Positions 28,901 through 43,514 of a DNA stretch of 64,000 nt are shown here, in pieces. The notes beneath the pieces were generated by a model. That model did no database searches. It saw nothing but the letters and a program-made list of their open reading frames with translations, and was not told where the DNA came from. A program made the translations under genes and the position numbers. The DNA comes from Theobroma cacao. Lineage: Eukaryota > Streptophyta > Magnoliopsida > Malvales > Malvaceae. Position 1 is the first letter of the stretch; every line of letters begins with the position of its first letter. The stretch is taken from NCBI RefSeq assembly GCF_000208745.1, contig NC_030852.1, forward strand, positions 30,644,969 through 30,708,968. The letters are read 5' to 3'.

Positions 28901-31785
28901 ATCAGAGTGGCTTCAAATTTCCTGCAATTGGCAATGTGAAATAAATGGAAAACGAAGATAATTTGCTAAAGGCAAAGAAAAAGGAGCATAAATCTATGGA
29001 AAAATTAGCTCATTGAGATGAAGAGTGGATTGCATTGCCTTGGTTGTAGTACATCATTGGTTGGCAAAAGCATTGTCCATTGAGCTGTAAAGGATTTAGG
29101 ATCAGCTTGACAAAGATCCTTCACCAGAAACACACACAATCAAAGAAGCCCCAATGAGAAGTATTCAGTGTCAATGATCATTCATGAGTACCTTTCTGCA
29201 TTAATGACCAAAACGAAGCCAGGAAATGACACCCAGCAACATAAAAAACTAACAAAGACAAGCAGCTTCCATGGTTTGACAGCATCAAACTCGCATTAAG
29301 TTAATCCAAGAGTAGCAGAAAGCAATATCACAACAACAAAAATACATAGTAACTCAAAGCTATGTCCATACAAATCATAGAGTAGAATCTAGATCATAGT
29401 GTTGAATTACGAAATTTGAAACAGCTGGATACTTAAAAAAATTCCAGCACCAACAAAATGATAGTTGTATACAGAAATGCTAAAGACCCCATAAATTATT
29501 AGGAAGGACTTAAAACTTTAGGGTGGATAAAATAGTATTTCATTTATTTTTGAAAACCATGTAACACAACTAACTGTAAAAGGTGATTTAAGCTGACTTC
29601 AAGGTAAATGCCCTTCCCAAACTAATTCTATTCTGACATAAGAAATCTTAAATACACAGAATATCAAATCAAACAAAGAAAACAGGCTAAAAAAACTTGG
29701 ATCCTTCCATGCTGTATCAGTGCAGAATTCATAGTCATTACTAATGTCAATTCATATGACTGATCAGTCAATTTAACAATCTAGAATACAAAAAATTATG
29801 CGCAAAAAGACTCAATTTACACTGCAAGATCAAGGTTTAGGTATCATACTCATGGTGCTGTGAGTATTCCTGCTAATTCCTAAATCATAAGGAAGAGTCG
29901 CCACATTTCAAAGTTTTTCCACATACTTAATAGGGAATAGTCAAAAACCACCTAGAAGTAGGCTATAAAACTGCAGAAACCTTGGTTTACCTAAACATCA
30001 AAAGTGAGTCACAAATAAGAAAGAAATATGTTCTAAATTTACCTGTACACAAACAATAGCAGATACTCTAACCTTCGAGCATCGAGAACTATTAATGTCA
30101 TTAAGTGATCCATCATTGTCACTGTAATCAGAATCTGACGATGTAATATCAACCATAGAAGAATCGTGATCAGAAGAACTCTGAGCATCCTGAGCTTTAG
30201 CCTGCCTCATATTAAAGCCCTCCTTTTTACGCAAGTGCGGAGGCCTATACGGAGTATTATTTGTTTTTTTAGGCTCTTCTGAAGTCAACTTAAGACTCAG
30301 TGAACCAGGTTCATTCTCCTTGCTACCAACAGCAGCACACATGAGTTGGGGTCCACCAGTAAGGCCATAAACAAAAAACATTCGCAAGGATGCCACAAAA
30401 CCAGAAACCTGCAAGTACATTTTACATTCATGAAGTAGCAAAGACAAAAAAACAATTAAATATTTATGAATTAATATTATGGCTGTAAAGTATAATGATT
30501 TACTTACATGTTCAGAAATCGAACCTTTAGGATCCATTAGAACCAAATGAAGGCAATGCAGAAGAGATACATAAAACCTGCACACAACATGAAATATTGT
30601 TTACCAATACATGAAAGAAAAATATCAGTTTTTATTTTCTCAATTTCTCTTCATTGGTTATTGGAGGAAAGAGTCATACCTGGACATGACAATGTCTTCA
30701 ACAACCAAATTCTTGGATGCTAATGAGTCCATCATCTTCCTAAGAATCTAATTCAGAAAACTCAATCTTAGTGACACATTCATAGATGCCATTAAAGCCA
30801 AGTAGAGAACTTACCTGAATAGTTGATTGCCAAGTATCGACTGGAAAAGATGAACCAGTCCTTGAATATACTTCACCAAGCATAGTAAAGGTGGTAGTTT
30901 GAACTTCCCATAAACTACCATACCGTGGTGATTTCTTTCCCATTTCAATAGCACTCTTTTGATTGCCACTTGGACGATACAAGGAGATTAAATCCACGTG
31001 TGAACGTGCAATGATGTGAAGAAGAAAATTTACCAACTGAATATCATCTGACAGAGAGCATTTCCGTTGGTTTGCACTCACAAGATATCTGGGAAATAAA
31101 AAACTTCAGAATTTACGCAAGCATGAAAAAAAAAGTGCAAAGGGGAAAATAAAAGCATGGGAAGTTGAATAAACCTGAGAGTTTCTAAGCATTCCAAAAC
31201 TGGTTTATACAAAGCAGCATTGGAGGGTTTTTTGGCAAGAAAAAAATCCATCATTTTGGTAAACGAGTCGAGAAGGAGAGTCCACAATGAGGAATTCATG
31301 TCGAGAGAAACTCGACGACTGACGTCATGGATCTAGGGCAACCAAGGAAACAATAGGTAATTGTATAACAAACAAATAAAATAAATGAAGAAACAAGAGT
31401 AATTGAAACTGAGATACCAAGTGGCAAGTGTTGGAAAAGGTGGGGATCCAATCTTGTTGAAATTGGGAGGCATTGGCAACCAGTTGGATGAGAAATAATA
31501 GATCCGAAGTCACCTGAAATTAAAAATTCGGAAAGCTTTTATCATCAAACGAAAAGGAATAGCAAAATAAGTGAAATTTTGGACATAGAGAGATACCTCG
31601 TGGGCAGGGAGGTCGGAGGCGGCAGAGATGAAAGAACAGTGAGAGTGAGAGAAGAGTAGGGATTGGACAAGTTGATGGATGGAAGGAGGGTTCGATAGGG
31701 TTTCGTCTCTCAGAGTGAGAAATGCCGTTCTCCATGACCTGGCCCCCGCCGCCGACGCCGCCAATGACGATGATGATGTCGCCAT
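16948..31785 (-). CDS. HEATR6: HEATR6-like HEAT/ARM repeat protein, 27 exons, 1175 aa
   Basis: Exons: 31597-31785, 31418-31513, 31175-31332, 30815-31088, 30680-30747, 30508-30577, 30043-30408, 29039-29118, 28870-28921, 28490-28643, 28260-28347, 27226-27328, 26997-27084, 25843-25940, 24731-24913, 24062-24295, 23193-23288, 22973-23067, 22806-22869, 22654-22711, 21832-21905, 20636-20887, 20441-20514, 19169-19275, 18838-18956, 18445-18522, 16948-17157. All phases join and give 1175 residues, close to animal HEATR6. Exon 7 carries the PYRPPHLRKK motif (about 338-347) that marks the DUF4042 region, then an acidic serine-rich linker. The rest reads as helical HEAT repeats (VRSAACRAIGVVSCF, VRIPASWALANICD, IKSNAVRALGNLARF). 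The molecular role is unknown; such repeats are protein-binding scaffolds. I chose the ATG before ATSSSS at 31785; an in-frame ATG 18 codons upstream is less family-like. Intron 8 has a GC donor (AAG|GCAATG). Intron 20 contains a hAT-type MITE. Confidence 0.92.
21950..22561. mobile_element. hAT-type MITE, 612 bp, in intron 20 of HEATR6-like gene
   Basis: The element begins CATAGTT and ends AACTATG, an inverted terminal pair, and is flanked on both sides by the perfect 8-bp duplication GCAACAAC (21942-21949 and 22562-22569). An 8-bp target duplication is the hallmark of hAT elements. The ends are rich in GATACG-type repeats and the middle is very AT-rich with no coding capacity, so this is a non-autonomous copy. 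It accounts for most of a 748-bp intron whose remaining sequence would be a normal short intron. Confidence 0.85.
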
Positions 31786-32213
31786 AGACGGTGTATCCGT
31801 TTGGGAATTAAAGTCGCAAAATCGTTCAACGATCAAAATCCTCCAAGCGCAAACTCCTCCATGATCAATTGCAGCGCTCTTGTTTTCTCCCGCTCCTGAT
31901 TTGATTCATTCTTTACCTTTTGGAAGTAGGATTTAGGCGGTGGCCGGCCCGTGCTTGGTGGTGAAAGGGAACAAAAAAGGAGTAGAAAATTACCGTTAAC
32001 TAGCTGCGGGGCCGACTAGCCTAAAGTGAAGAAAAGCCCAAAGATGCTAAATCAGCTTTAGATCAGTGAAGGTTCAAGGAATAGCCCAAAATCAGCCCGA
32101 AACTCTCCCATCAATATCAAGTAGGACACGTGTATATATGTGTGTGATAGACCATTACTTATTTATTTAATGCATCTTTTAGATTTTAGATTTAATTATC
32201 TCTTTTTAGCTCT
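31786..32213 (-). promoter_or_regulatory. upstream region of HEATR6-like gene with GCCCA motifs
   Basis: The first few hundred bases upstream of the HEATR6-like ATG contain several AGCCCA/AGCCCG motifs (about 32032-32100), which on the minus strand read TGGGC, the core of plant site II elements seen at growth-related and housekeeping genes. No clear TATA box was found. The foldback transposon starts about 440 bp upstream of the start codon. Confidence 0.4.
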
Positions 32214-32223
32214 AATTTTTATC

Positions 32224-34153
32224 GGTCAAAAACTCAAAATACCCATCAAGTTCTTATATCCATATATTTGTTTAATTTAATTCATATATTCAAAATTGAA
32301 GCAATTTAATTTATTGATTTTGATAATTACTTCAATTTAATCTACTTCATTAACGACATCCAATTATACAGTTAAAAAAATTATATCAGTGCTGACGTGA
32401 CATATTTTTTATGACATGGCATTCACACGATGACGTGACATGTCATGTCACACCAACTTGATGACATGACAGTGCCACGTGATCTAATATGATGATGTGG
32501 CACTGACAAGTTGACATGTCAATGCCACATAACAAATAAAAAATTTTGCAAAAATTTTTTTTTGGCACGTCATAAGAACTAAATTGAATATAAATATATA
32601 GTACAGGAATTAAATTGAACAAAATTGAGATGTTGAGGGACTAAATTGAAAAATACAAATCTTTAAATAGATGATAAATATACTTATTAATAAGTCAAAT
32701 ATTTAAATATAAAATATTATGGTATTAAAAAATATATATAAATCTTTTCATATTTGACTATTTGATTCTAATATATATATATGAATTTATCTTCTTCGCC
32801 AAAATTAAATTTGAAATCTCTTTTCATAAAAAAAATTTTTAAAAATTCATATCTAAATTCAAATTTAGATTAATAACTTGCATTATATTATAATAAAATA
32901 AATAAAAAGACTAAATAAATTTTTTTCTATTTATAATAGTATAAAATTTTGAAATTTATTTGACTTAGTTTTTAACTTGAGTTGAACTCAAAAAAACAAA
33001 ATGGGTTGATTTAGTTACAACTTCACAATTTACAAATATCCATTCTTTTAAAATTATTTAACCCTTACTTAATTTACCTTTTATTTAAATTTACTCAGAA
33101 ATTTTTATAAAACAATTTTATTTAAGTTCAAATACCACAATCAAATTTTGTTAATTTTAAATTTACATTATTAATTTGGATCTACAAAAAATTTATAAAT
33201 ACAAAATAAAATTGTACAAATATTTACAATTATTTAACTCTATCAACCATAAATTTAGTTTTTAATCCAAAAAATTTTAACCTAAAGAATATAACTTGAA
33301 ATATTAAACAAAATAAAAACATAAAAAATAAATTAAAAATTAAAAGAGTGGAGTAACTCATATTCTATGATTGTAATAAGAAATTTGTCATACCCAAATT
33401 AAGCAAGTCATAACAAATAATTATTTTTATAATTATCGCTAACTTCATTTGTCATTTCTTTATCTAATATAATGTAAGTTATTCATCTAAATTTGACTTT
33501 AGGTATGAAAATTTTTTCAAAATTTTTTATAGAATGAGAATTCAAACTTAATTTTTACAAAGAAAATAAATTAATATACATATTCGACAATCAAATAATC
33601 AAATATTAAAATATTTATCTATATTTTTTAACATCATAAATTTTTTACATTTAAATATTTATTTTATTAATAAGTATATCTACCATCTACTTAAAATATT
33701 TGTATTTTTTAAATTTTTTTTCAATTTAGTCTCTCAACATCTCAATTTTATTTAATATAATCCATGTACTATATAATTTTATTCAATTTAATTCTTATGA
33801 CATGGCACAAAATTTTTTTTTGAAAATTTTATATCTACCATGTGGCACTGACATGTTGATATGTCAGTGCCACGTTAGCATTGCCACGTCATTGTATCAG
33901 GATCACGTGACACTACCACATCATCAATGTGGTGACACGTGGCATGTCACGTCATTGTGTGGATGCCACATAATCAAAATATACCACGTAAGTGCTGACG
34001 TCTTCATTTTAACGGTCAAATTGGATGCCGTTAATGAGAGGGATTAAATTGAAATAATTATCAAAATTAAAGGATTAAATTACTTTGATTTTGAGTACAA
34101 GAATTAAATTGAACAAAATGCATGAATACAAGGACTTAATGGGTATTTTGACC
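32224..34153. mobile_element. Mutator-type foldback element with about 0.7-kb inverted arms
   Basis: The element starts GGTCAAAA and ends TTTTGACC, and is flanked by the perfect 10-bp direct repeat AATTTTTATC (32214-32223 and 34154-34163). Target duplications of 9-11 bp are typical of Mutator-like elements. The left arm, about 32224-32895, matches the reverse complement of about 33465-34153 over nearly its whole length, including the ordered ACGT-containing blocks (TGACGTGAC, CCACGTGATC) and the AT-rich inner part. About 570 bp of AT-rich loop separates the arms. No transposase frame is present, so the copy is non-autonomous. A transcript across it would fold into a very long hairpin. It lies between the HEATR6-like promoter and the ATL gene. 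Confidence 0.88.
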
Positions 34154-34163
34154 AATTTTTATC

Positions 34164-37161
34164 TCTTCAAGCAAAAGGAAAATAATTTTTTTTTAAATTA
34201 CTAATAAAATATTATTTCAATGGCAAGGACAAAATCTTAAAATCTTAATAACTTAATCTAATTTTATGTTAGACAAACTATATGCTAATTTATTGATTTG
34301 TTTTATTGCTCTTTCAACATATTAATTCTGTCTTAGGCAAGGAAAAAATTTTAATTATAATTTTAATTTAAATAATCACGTTACAAGTGAAATGAAGCCC
34401 AATTCTAGAGGTCCAAAAAATTCGTTTACCAAGTGTTGAAAGAACATTTTCAAGTTGATGTTACCAAGATTTTAAACTGGATAAACATCTTTCTTGCTTA
34501 ATTAAGTCAAAACTCGAAAGTCAATTCGTGTCATTGTATTTATTACAGTTATCCAAAATCCAAATACATTCCATCAGCTTTATTTAGCATTTAGCAGTAT
34601 GTATATAACTTAGCCTCATACTCTAATTCCGGTTCCCAACTGCAGTGTGGAAGGAGGGAACATCAAAGACAAGCTACAATGTCAATATGCTTAGCCCTTA
34701 AGGATAGGTTTACTCAAAGCCAAAACTAACTGAAATTTTCAGCCAACTCTATATTAAATAGGACCTTCAACGGGTACCCATCAATTCCAATGAATCGACA
34801 TGATCTCTAGTGCCGAGCATGGTGCAGCTACGGGCATTCAGACAATCGAAGAAGAAGGAGGAGAAAAGATCGAACCATCCAATCTATTAAATGTAATCGA
34901 CTAACCATCCAAATCTTGTTCTTTCACCTTTTCGCTTTCTCGTAAACTTCACGTAGCTTTTTGTCTACAACTCCAAATGGAATCCCATTACAGTTAACGC
35001 GAAAAGAAACGTATATTCTCAAGGTTTTTTTTCGTTTTACAATCAATGAATATCTTCGGCAGCTTGAGCCCCTTTTCCAATATAATTAACTAACCACATT
35101 AGAAATTCGAGTATCCTGATTCCTGGCATCTGCAGCAGGTAACGAAGCAACATTTATTTAAGGCTTCTGTACGCACGAGGCTTTCAACATTACCGGCTTG
35201 ATATCAGCTGCTACATAGCATACCATGTTTGAAGATATCCAGAGAAGAAGAGAGATAATCAATTGGTTGAGAAGTAAACTGCCTGATTGCCCGTAGAAGA
35301 TGGGATATAGTTCTGTAGGCACCATCTATTCTTTTCTTTTTGCTATATTACTGGGAAAACTGAATCAAGATCAACTAGACAACTAGTACTATATGTATAT
35401 ATCTTTTTTAATTTTTAGATAGGCAGGAAATTAAGGAAATGACTGGACAGTCTAAATTATTGTGATCTGCAGAAAGCAACCTCCAACTAACGCATTAGAT
35501 GTGAGCATGGAGGGAAGGTAAAAAGATTTGTCAGTACTCATTAGAGTTAGATGCGCTCCTGTGCAATTGCCTGGAGGCAAAGGCAAATAGGGCAAATGCA
35601 CGCTTTGTTGTTTTCCTGATTTAATGTCTTGTTCGGTGTTATGCACTATGCGCGCACCTTGATTTCAGAAGAAGTTTCTGGTGGTACTGGCGATGGTGGG
35701 CCTAGTGGCTGCCGTCCACAATGACAACCTGTGGATTGTATTTGTCTAAAAGCCAGCGTCCTGCCATAATACCATTGCCATGTTTGATGTTCATTTACTC
35801 CATGTGGACCTTAGCTTATTTTTCCCAGACTCTTCAGTCTCTCTCCCCACTTCTATGCCACAAAACCATAACTCTGTTTATTGGAACACCTTACAAGGAA
35901 GTATGTTACTGTGTCTACGTGGTCTTACGAAGGGTCTACGTCTCTCTCTGACATCTTTGAGACACCCGATTCTCTCCCTCTCCGCTAATACGACCAAAAG
36001 TTACTAATCAGCATCTCGGTTCACTTCGGGTTTGAAAACCTTATCAACTTATCTTGTCCAGTCCTTTGTAAAAGCTCGTAGGCCTTCCCTGGGGTCTACC
36101 CAGTGTAAAAGCTGATGCAAACTTATCGCAACAACTTTTACCTCTCGGCGTACCTTAGCTCAAACACTGTCGTCATCAGGCCAAGAAGAAAAAAAAAAGA
36201 AACATTAATGTCGTCCACAAGCTAATCAACGTGTCATTAACAAGTTGCCCAAACCATTGTTATCCTTACCGGCGGCTTTTTTCTTTGGCGAAGGATAAGC
36301 GTCTGCATTTCATTTCAGACTATTATTTCTGACATTACAAACATTTAAGTCTCTCATAAATTATTCGGCTGTTAGATTGTGACCCTTTGTCAAGGCTGTC
36401 AAAAAATATGTGGAACTTGCATAAGCGACCTTTTTGTTTGAAGTGTTGCCCTATGATTAGGAGAGAGATACAAGCAAAATATATTATTATATATATGAAG
36501 CCGATCGCCACATTAATACTGCGTACATTCTAGAAAATTGTCGAATCATCTAGGTACTTGGTTTAAAAATTTCGGAATGGGTATAGAGAGCAAGACTGCA
36601 AGAGTGTAGAATATACTCTTAAAAAAATATTAAAGAGAGGGAAGAAGGGGCTGGACATGATTTAATTTTACAGGATAAAGCTTCCGGAACCTAGCATTAT
36701 GAGAAAGTTTGCGTAACGACCATTATTGCTTACTTTAGCCGATGAAGAATTGAAATAAGCCTGGAGAATAGTAATGTGATTAGGGGAGAAAGAACATTGA
36801 AAAACAAGCAAGAAAAGAACATGAAGTAAAGGCTTTTTTTCACATTTGTAAGGAGAAAAAGTAGAGGTGAAAAAGGGCCTGGAGGGTCTAAGAATAAGAC
36901 CCCACTAGGTTACCAGCATTTAATAACTGCAACAAGGAATCATTAAGCCTCAAGTGCACGTATGCATTTCTTGATGCCTACTGATATATGCCTATAAAAC
37001 ATCCTCGTTTCTACTCACACGCAATCTCCCTCTTCCTCTCAGAAGCCAAAACCCGGAAATTCCTAAAACATTCCCCCTTTCTTCAGAAGTCATAACCCCG
37101 TACAACCCCAGACCGGGAACTTTGCAGAAGACGCAGAAAGGAAACACTATACTGAAACCAA
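34164..37161. other. intergenic region upstream of the ATL gene
   Basis: AT-rich to mixed sequence with only short frames (35452-35646, 35721-36007) that overlap or lack any recognisable motif. The right end is the promoter and 5' leader of the RING-H2 gene. No RNA gene or further transposon boundary was recognised. Confidence 0.55.
36993..36999 (+). promoter_or_regulatory. TATA box of the ATL RING-H2 gene
   Basis: TATAAAA lies 163 bp upstream of the ATL start codon. A start of transcription about 30 bp downstream would give a leader of roughly 135 nt rich in pyrimidine and CA, as is common in plants. Confidence 0.6.
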
Positions 37162-37797
37162 ATGCGGCCACCGCCAGCAGAAACCGCGCAGCACCTCATC
37201 CACATGTCTCCACCGCTTTCCTCCGGGGAACCACAATTGTCCTCCACTTCAACCTCAACGTGTAACCCCCATACTTGCGGGTGGCGGCCTTACTCCAGCT
37301 CAAATGACTTTGAAGCTAACGCAGCCATGGTCTTAATCATTCTCTTCTGTGCTCTAATATGCTCGCTGGCTCTTAACGCAGCCATCCGCTGCTTTCTACG
37401 TGGCGGTGGTGGCCGCCCGCGCCAATTTCGCCACAACAACATTCCCCAAACCCAGCAAGAACTTGAACAGAGAAAGCCTGTCCCAGAGGTAGCTGCAGCA
37501 AGCATGGTGGCAGCTCCGACGCTGGTTTACACAACCGGGTTGAAGCTGGCAGGAGCAGAGGCTGAATGTGCAATTTGCTTGTCTGAATTCGTGGAGGGAG
37601 AGGGCATTCAAGTGTTGGCAAAGTGTAAGCATGGATTCCATGTACAATGTATCCAGCAGTGGTTGTCTTCCCACTTCTCTTGTCCCACTTGCCGTTCTAG
37701 TTGTCTTTCACCATCTCCATCCTCCGAAGAAACTACCCACCAATGCGTCGATAGCAGTTCGCAAACAGTGATGCCCGAGCGGGAACGGGAACCGTAG
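37162..37797 (+). CDS. ATL-family RING-H2 E3 ubiquitin ligase, 211 aa, intronless
   Basis: A single uninterrupted frame encodes 211 residues. A hydrophobic helix at about 54-77 anchors it in a membrane. The RING-H2 domain has ligands C136, C139, C155, H157, H160, C163, C174 and C177, giving C-x2-C-x15-C-x1-H-x2-H-x2-C-x10-C-x2-C. The tryptophan W167 after the sixth ligand is the ATL signature that contacts E2 enzymes. The FEANAAMVLIILFCALICSL stretch around the helix resembles the ATL73-80 group; the GLD motif between helix and RING is reduced to GLKLAG. The expected function is membrane-bound ubiquitin ligation; the substrate is unknown. Lack of introns is normal in this family. A second ATG lies at residue 15, but the first gives the longer serine/proline-rich lumenal tail. 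Confidence 0.93.
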   Translation: MRPPPAETAQHLIHMSPPLSSGEPQLSSTSTSTCNPHTCGWRPYSSSNDFEANAAMVLIILFCALICSLALNAAIRCFLRGGGGRPRQFRHNNIPQTQQELEQRKPVPEVAAASMVAAPTLVYTTGLKLAGAEAECAICLSEFVEGEGIQVLAKCKHGFHVQCIQQWLSSHFSCPTCRSSCLSPSPSSEETTHQCVDSSSQTVMPEREREP

Positions 37798-39322
37798 CAG
37801 CTTTGCTTGCTCTTCTTCATAGCGTATGTATGCAATTGGCTTTAACATATTTCTTTTGTTAAGTTTTTTTTTTTTCATTTAACCAGTACAACACTGTATT
37901 TAACATTCAATACCATTCTTACGTACGAATTGGAGAACTTCAAATGATATCAAGAACTGTACCCATAAATTATGACAAAAGAAACTGAATTTTAAGGATG
38001 TAGGAAAATTATAGTAATTAAGAGGACCTGGAGAGATCGAAAGCAGAGATCTATGAAATTAGAAAGGCCTCTGTTAAGTAGGTACCGTAAGCGTGAGATA
38101 TCTTAGCAAGCATTCAATGACACGGTAACATACATTCTGAGGCAGCTTCCAGTTGCTTTTCTGGTAAATAATCGCAGATTTAGGCTCGGGCTTCTAATGA
38201 TGATAAGTGTTTTGAGGGACGATCGGCAATGATTTAGCAAGTTCTCTGCCTCTGGCATTCCTTTTTTTTTTTTTTTGTTTTTCTTTGCCTCCGGTATTTA
38301 ACTTCCAACTAAAAGCTTCTTTCTCTATTGGAAGACATTTGGACTTCCTGCACTAGCTATACCTGTACAGTGTACATGGTTGGAGTTGGGCCCTAAATTT
38401 CCAATTCCATCTGCTTCCCATTTCTTTCTGATCCTAACCGCAGCCCAATTCTTCCTCGAGTGGATCAGTTAAGCCTTCGGTTTTTAATTGGACTATAATA
38501 TTTCCCTGTTAAATTTTTAAGATCCTTAAATTCTCTTCCACTAGGAGTATTACGAATACTGACCAAATCAAAATTCTCATGCAATCTACAAATAGATCGC
38601 AAGCCAGAAATCCGCTCTCAAAAGCATTCTTTGATTAAAATCTCTTTTCCTTATTTTATTAACAAGTGCAAACCATAATCCCAACACTGCCCCACCACTG
38701 CTTCGGCAATGTAACGCAACTGACTTTTAGACTTTCTGGGACAAATATAAAATGATGATGAAGATAAGAGCACTGAAGTCTATACGGGCACACTACGCAA
38801 GAGTAACCAACATTCTTGAAAAGCATCGACTGATGGTTCCCTACTATATAATGGAACTCACCAGCCTTTTACTTAGACGGATTAATCCAATTGATAAAAG
38901 AAAGAGAGTCCTTTTCTTTATCAACCAAGATTTTATCCTTGTGAAAGCACTCTGAAAGTAAAATCATGAATGCATCAATATTTAACCTAAAAATACCCCT
39001 TACTGCAAAACCAAAAACAAAAACATTTAACTTTTGGCTTGCTTAAGATATACTGCAGTCAAAAATCACATTACATATATAATTGTTGAGCCAGGCAACA
39101 TTGCTATCATTATAGAATACAATAATTATCTGTTAACACTACAAAACAATGTAGCATATAATCATACATATCGACTAAGTTATCTCATACATCCGTAAAG
39201 GATGAAAACGAAAAATCAAACCAAAAACAAAAATGAAAACCAAGCCAAACTAACCGTCACCAATCCGAAAATCCAAAACCACAAAATGCATATGGAAACA
39301 GCAAAAAAACACAAGCACATAT
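37798..39322. other. intergenic region between convergent ATL and actin genes
   Basis: The two genes converge here, so this stretch holds both 3' untranslated regions. A T-rich run lies near 37866-37877 and another near 38263-38277. Frames at 38752-38955 and 39202-39426 are short and lysine/asparagine-rich by base composition only. No other gene was seen. Confidence 0.6.
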
Positions 39323-41034
<1,712 letters not shown>

Positions 41035-41047
41035 ACTTTAGACTGAC

Positions 41048-41968
41048 CTAATAATGGAAAACAACCAAATTATCCATTTGAATATATTGCAGTCCCTCAA
41101 TTATTCAAGAAAAGAGTGCACGAGCATCATGCAGGACACTAAAAACTTTGGACTTTGGAAAGAAATAAACTTTCTAAAACTCGAACATCTTGAGTAACCA
41201 CGTGTAGGTGAGTAAGCACATCTAAAGAGCAGGTGTTACAAAGTGAATATAAATCCCAGAAAAATTATTTGACACCCCCAAAATCCACATGTCAACACTT
41301 TTTTTTTTTTTTCTAAAAATAAAGCATATAATCAAGGAAACTGTCAATTTGAGTATATCCAGAAGGTGGTGTTTTGAAGAACTTCATCGCAATTCTCAAT
41401 TCGAGCACCATCTAGTCACAGATCTAATGAATTGTATTTAGTAACTAAAAGTTACTGTTACTAGAAAATTAAAGACCCCGATCATCAAAATCCATAAACA
41501 AGTTTTCAAGCAGATCGATATCCAATATAATACTCAACAGACGGTGATGAACAAAACGGTTTCAGTAGTAACTCCTATACACAATACTAGTAAAATTTTG
41601 CACATGCGGTGGAGTTTGAACCACACCAACAAGTGAGCGCTTCAGCCCCTCAAGCTACCAGAATTGAACATGGAAGTTGATAGAAGCAGAATCGCAACTC
41701 AAAAACATGGAATTTTCAGAAAATAAAAAATGAAGTTGATAGAACCGGAAAGTGAAAGAGTAAAAAATAATCCATAATCTAAAGAAATTGAAACAGAGCA
41801 TACAGCTGGGAGCTAGAGAAGAAGAAGTTCACCTGAAAAACCAAAACTATTACAATTAAATTATTAATAACAACCTCGGAAGAATTTAAATCCTCAACAA
41901 ACGTGATGGTAAAGATAGCAGATGGATCGAATATAAAAATATAAGACTTTAAAAGGGAATGAGCAAAC
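41048..41968 (-). other. actin 5' leader intron
   Basis: On the minus strand CTCGCAG|GTTTGC gives a donor at 41968 and TTATTAG|GTCAG gives an acceptor at 41048, 13 bases before the ATG. A leader intron of this size and place is a conserved feature of plant actin genes and usually boosts expression. The leader exon lies from 41969 to somewhere near 42020-42060. A second candidate acceptor exists near 41832, so splice choice should be tested with RNA data. Confidence 0.65.
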
Positions 41969-42059
41969 CTGCGAGTGGAAATGAAGTAGAGATGAAGGCA
42001 AAATTCAGACGAAATGCGAAGAGTAAGGAGGGGAATCTAGGATAGTGGGCTGAACAGTG

Positions 42060-43514
42060 CTCTCTTTTTCTTCAATCCCACGGGAAGGACCAAAAAAAAA
42101 AAACAAAGAAAGTAAAGACAGGTCCCAGATGCCAGGTGGATACTGCGGGATGGGCCTGCGGCAAAGGCAAGTGGACCGCTGCCCTTTTTTTTTTTTCTTT
42201 TCTTTTCCTCCAAGACTATAAAGCTTTTTAATTTTATTCTTTTGGTTTTCCACATATTTTTCATTTCAAGTTTTTTCCCTTTCTTTTTTCTTATTTTAAT
42301 TCTGTTAAACTGCTCATCTTTTTGGTTTTCTTCCAAAATTCTTCATGTTATTTTAATTTAATTTTAGCATCTTCAACCCCAAGGCCCCAAGTATCAATAC
42401 AACTGTGATACATTTTTGAAGCAAAGTGTACATTGTTTTTCCCCTTAGTTGTATTGAGAAAGGAGAGATACTTTTTTCCCCAGCATGTGCCTTTTTTTTT
42501 TTTGGCAACCGACATGCCCTCTTTACTTATAATTAAAACTTCTTTTTGCCTTTACATATTTCTTTTATATATGCCCAATGGCCAATTTCCCCTTTTATAT
42601 GAAAGAAGCCATAATGTGCCTTACCTTTACATGATTGTCTACCATACAATTATAAAACACCAATTACCCAAAAAAGTGAGTGAATTGCATTATTGGTGGC
42701 TAAGACACTGTTGAAGGCACAAAAGAGGGGAAAAAGAATAAAGAGACTTTCCCATTTTGTGTTTGATTTTTAAAAAATGGTGTCTTTGATACATTTACAA
42801 TAAAGGTAATGATAACTCTAAAAATTATTTATTATTTACTTGAAAATAATGATAAAATAAAAAAATTAATGTCTCATTGTTTTTTTTTAAACGATTGAAT
42901 TACACGTATCAAGTAAAATTTGCTTTAACCTCGTAACATAAGCTTGTTGGTTTTATAAACTCTATTATTATGTTTTTTCATTTCTATTTTCTAAAGTTGA
43001 GTATACATTTCTTTGAAATTTTTGTATTTAGTGCTCTGTGGAGTGTAGAATGGTAGTTTTATTCAATGATTACATAAAAATTTCTTATCACGCATTTAAT
43101 CATTTTTACATAAAGTAAGAAATATATAAGTTAAAAGCTACACTCTCCTACTAATAGTTCTGCATAAATCACCCATAATAGAATAATCCTATCAAAATTT
43201 ATACTCTTTATAGTACAATAATGCCTACACTAAAATAAAAAAGAGAAAAGTCTATGGGAAGCATTACATTGCCTGGCCCAAATAAAAAGAAGAAAGGAAG
43301 TGACTGAAAGGGAGGCCCATATTGATTAACGAAAAGCTAAAAAAGGCACAAAGACTGGCCCAACAGTCCACGTGACAAACACGTCCTACTCCAACTCCTG
43401 CTTGGGTTTCCTAAAACCCTGAAATTGGAATAATCCCAAAATGGGGAACAATCATCAAACAAATAAACAGGGAAAAATTGGGGAAGAAAACCAGTAATCG
43501 GAAACAAAAGGAAG
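42060..43514. promoter_or_regulatory. divergent intergenic region: actin promoter and promoter of the 43.5-kb gene
   Basis: Actin (minus) and the small basic protein gene (plus) diverge here. GGCCCA motifs (site II in reverse) occur at 43275-43280, 43314-43319 and 43357-43362, and a CACGTG G-box at 43369-43374, all within 250 bp of the plus-strand ATG. TGGGCC at about 42152 lies on the actin side. Site II motifs are common at genes for ribosomal and mitochondrial proteins. The middle is AT-rich with no gene. Confidence 0.5.
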
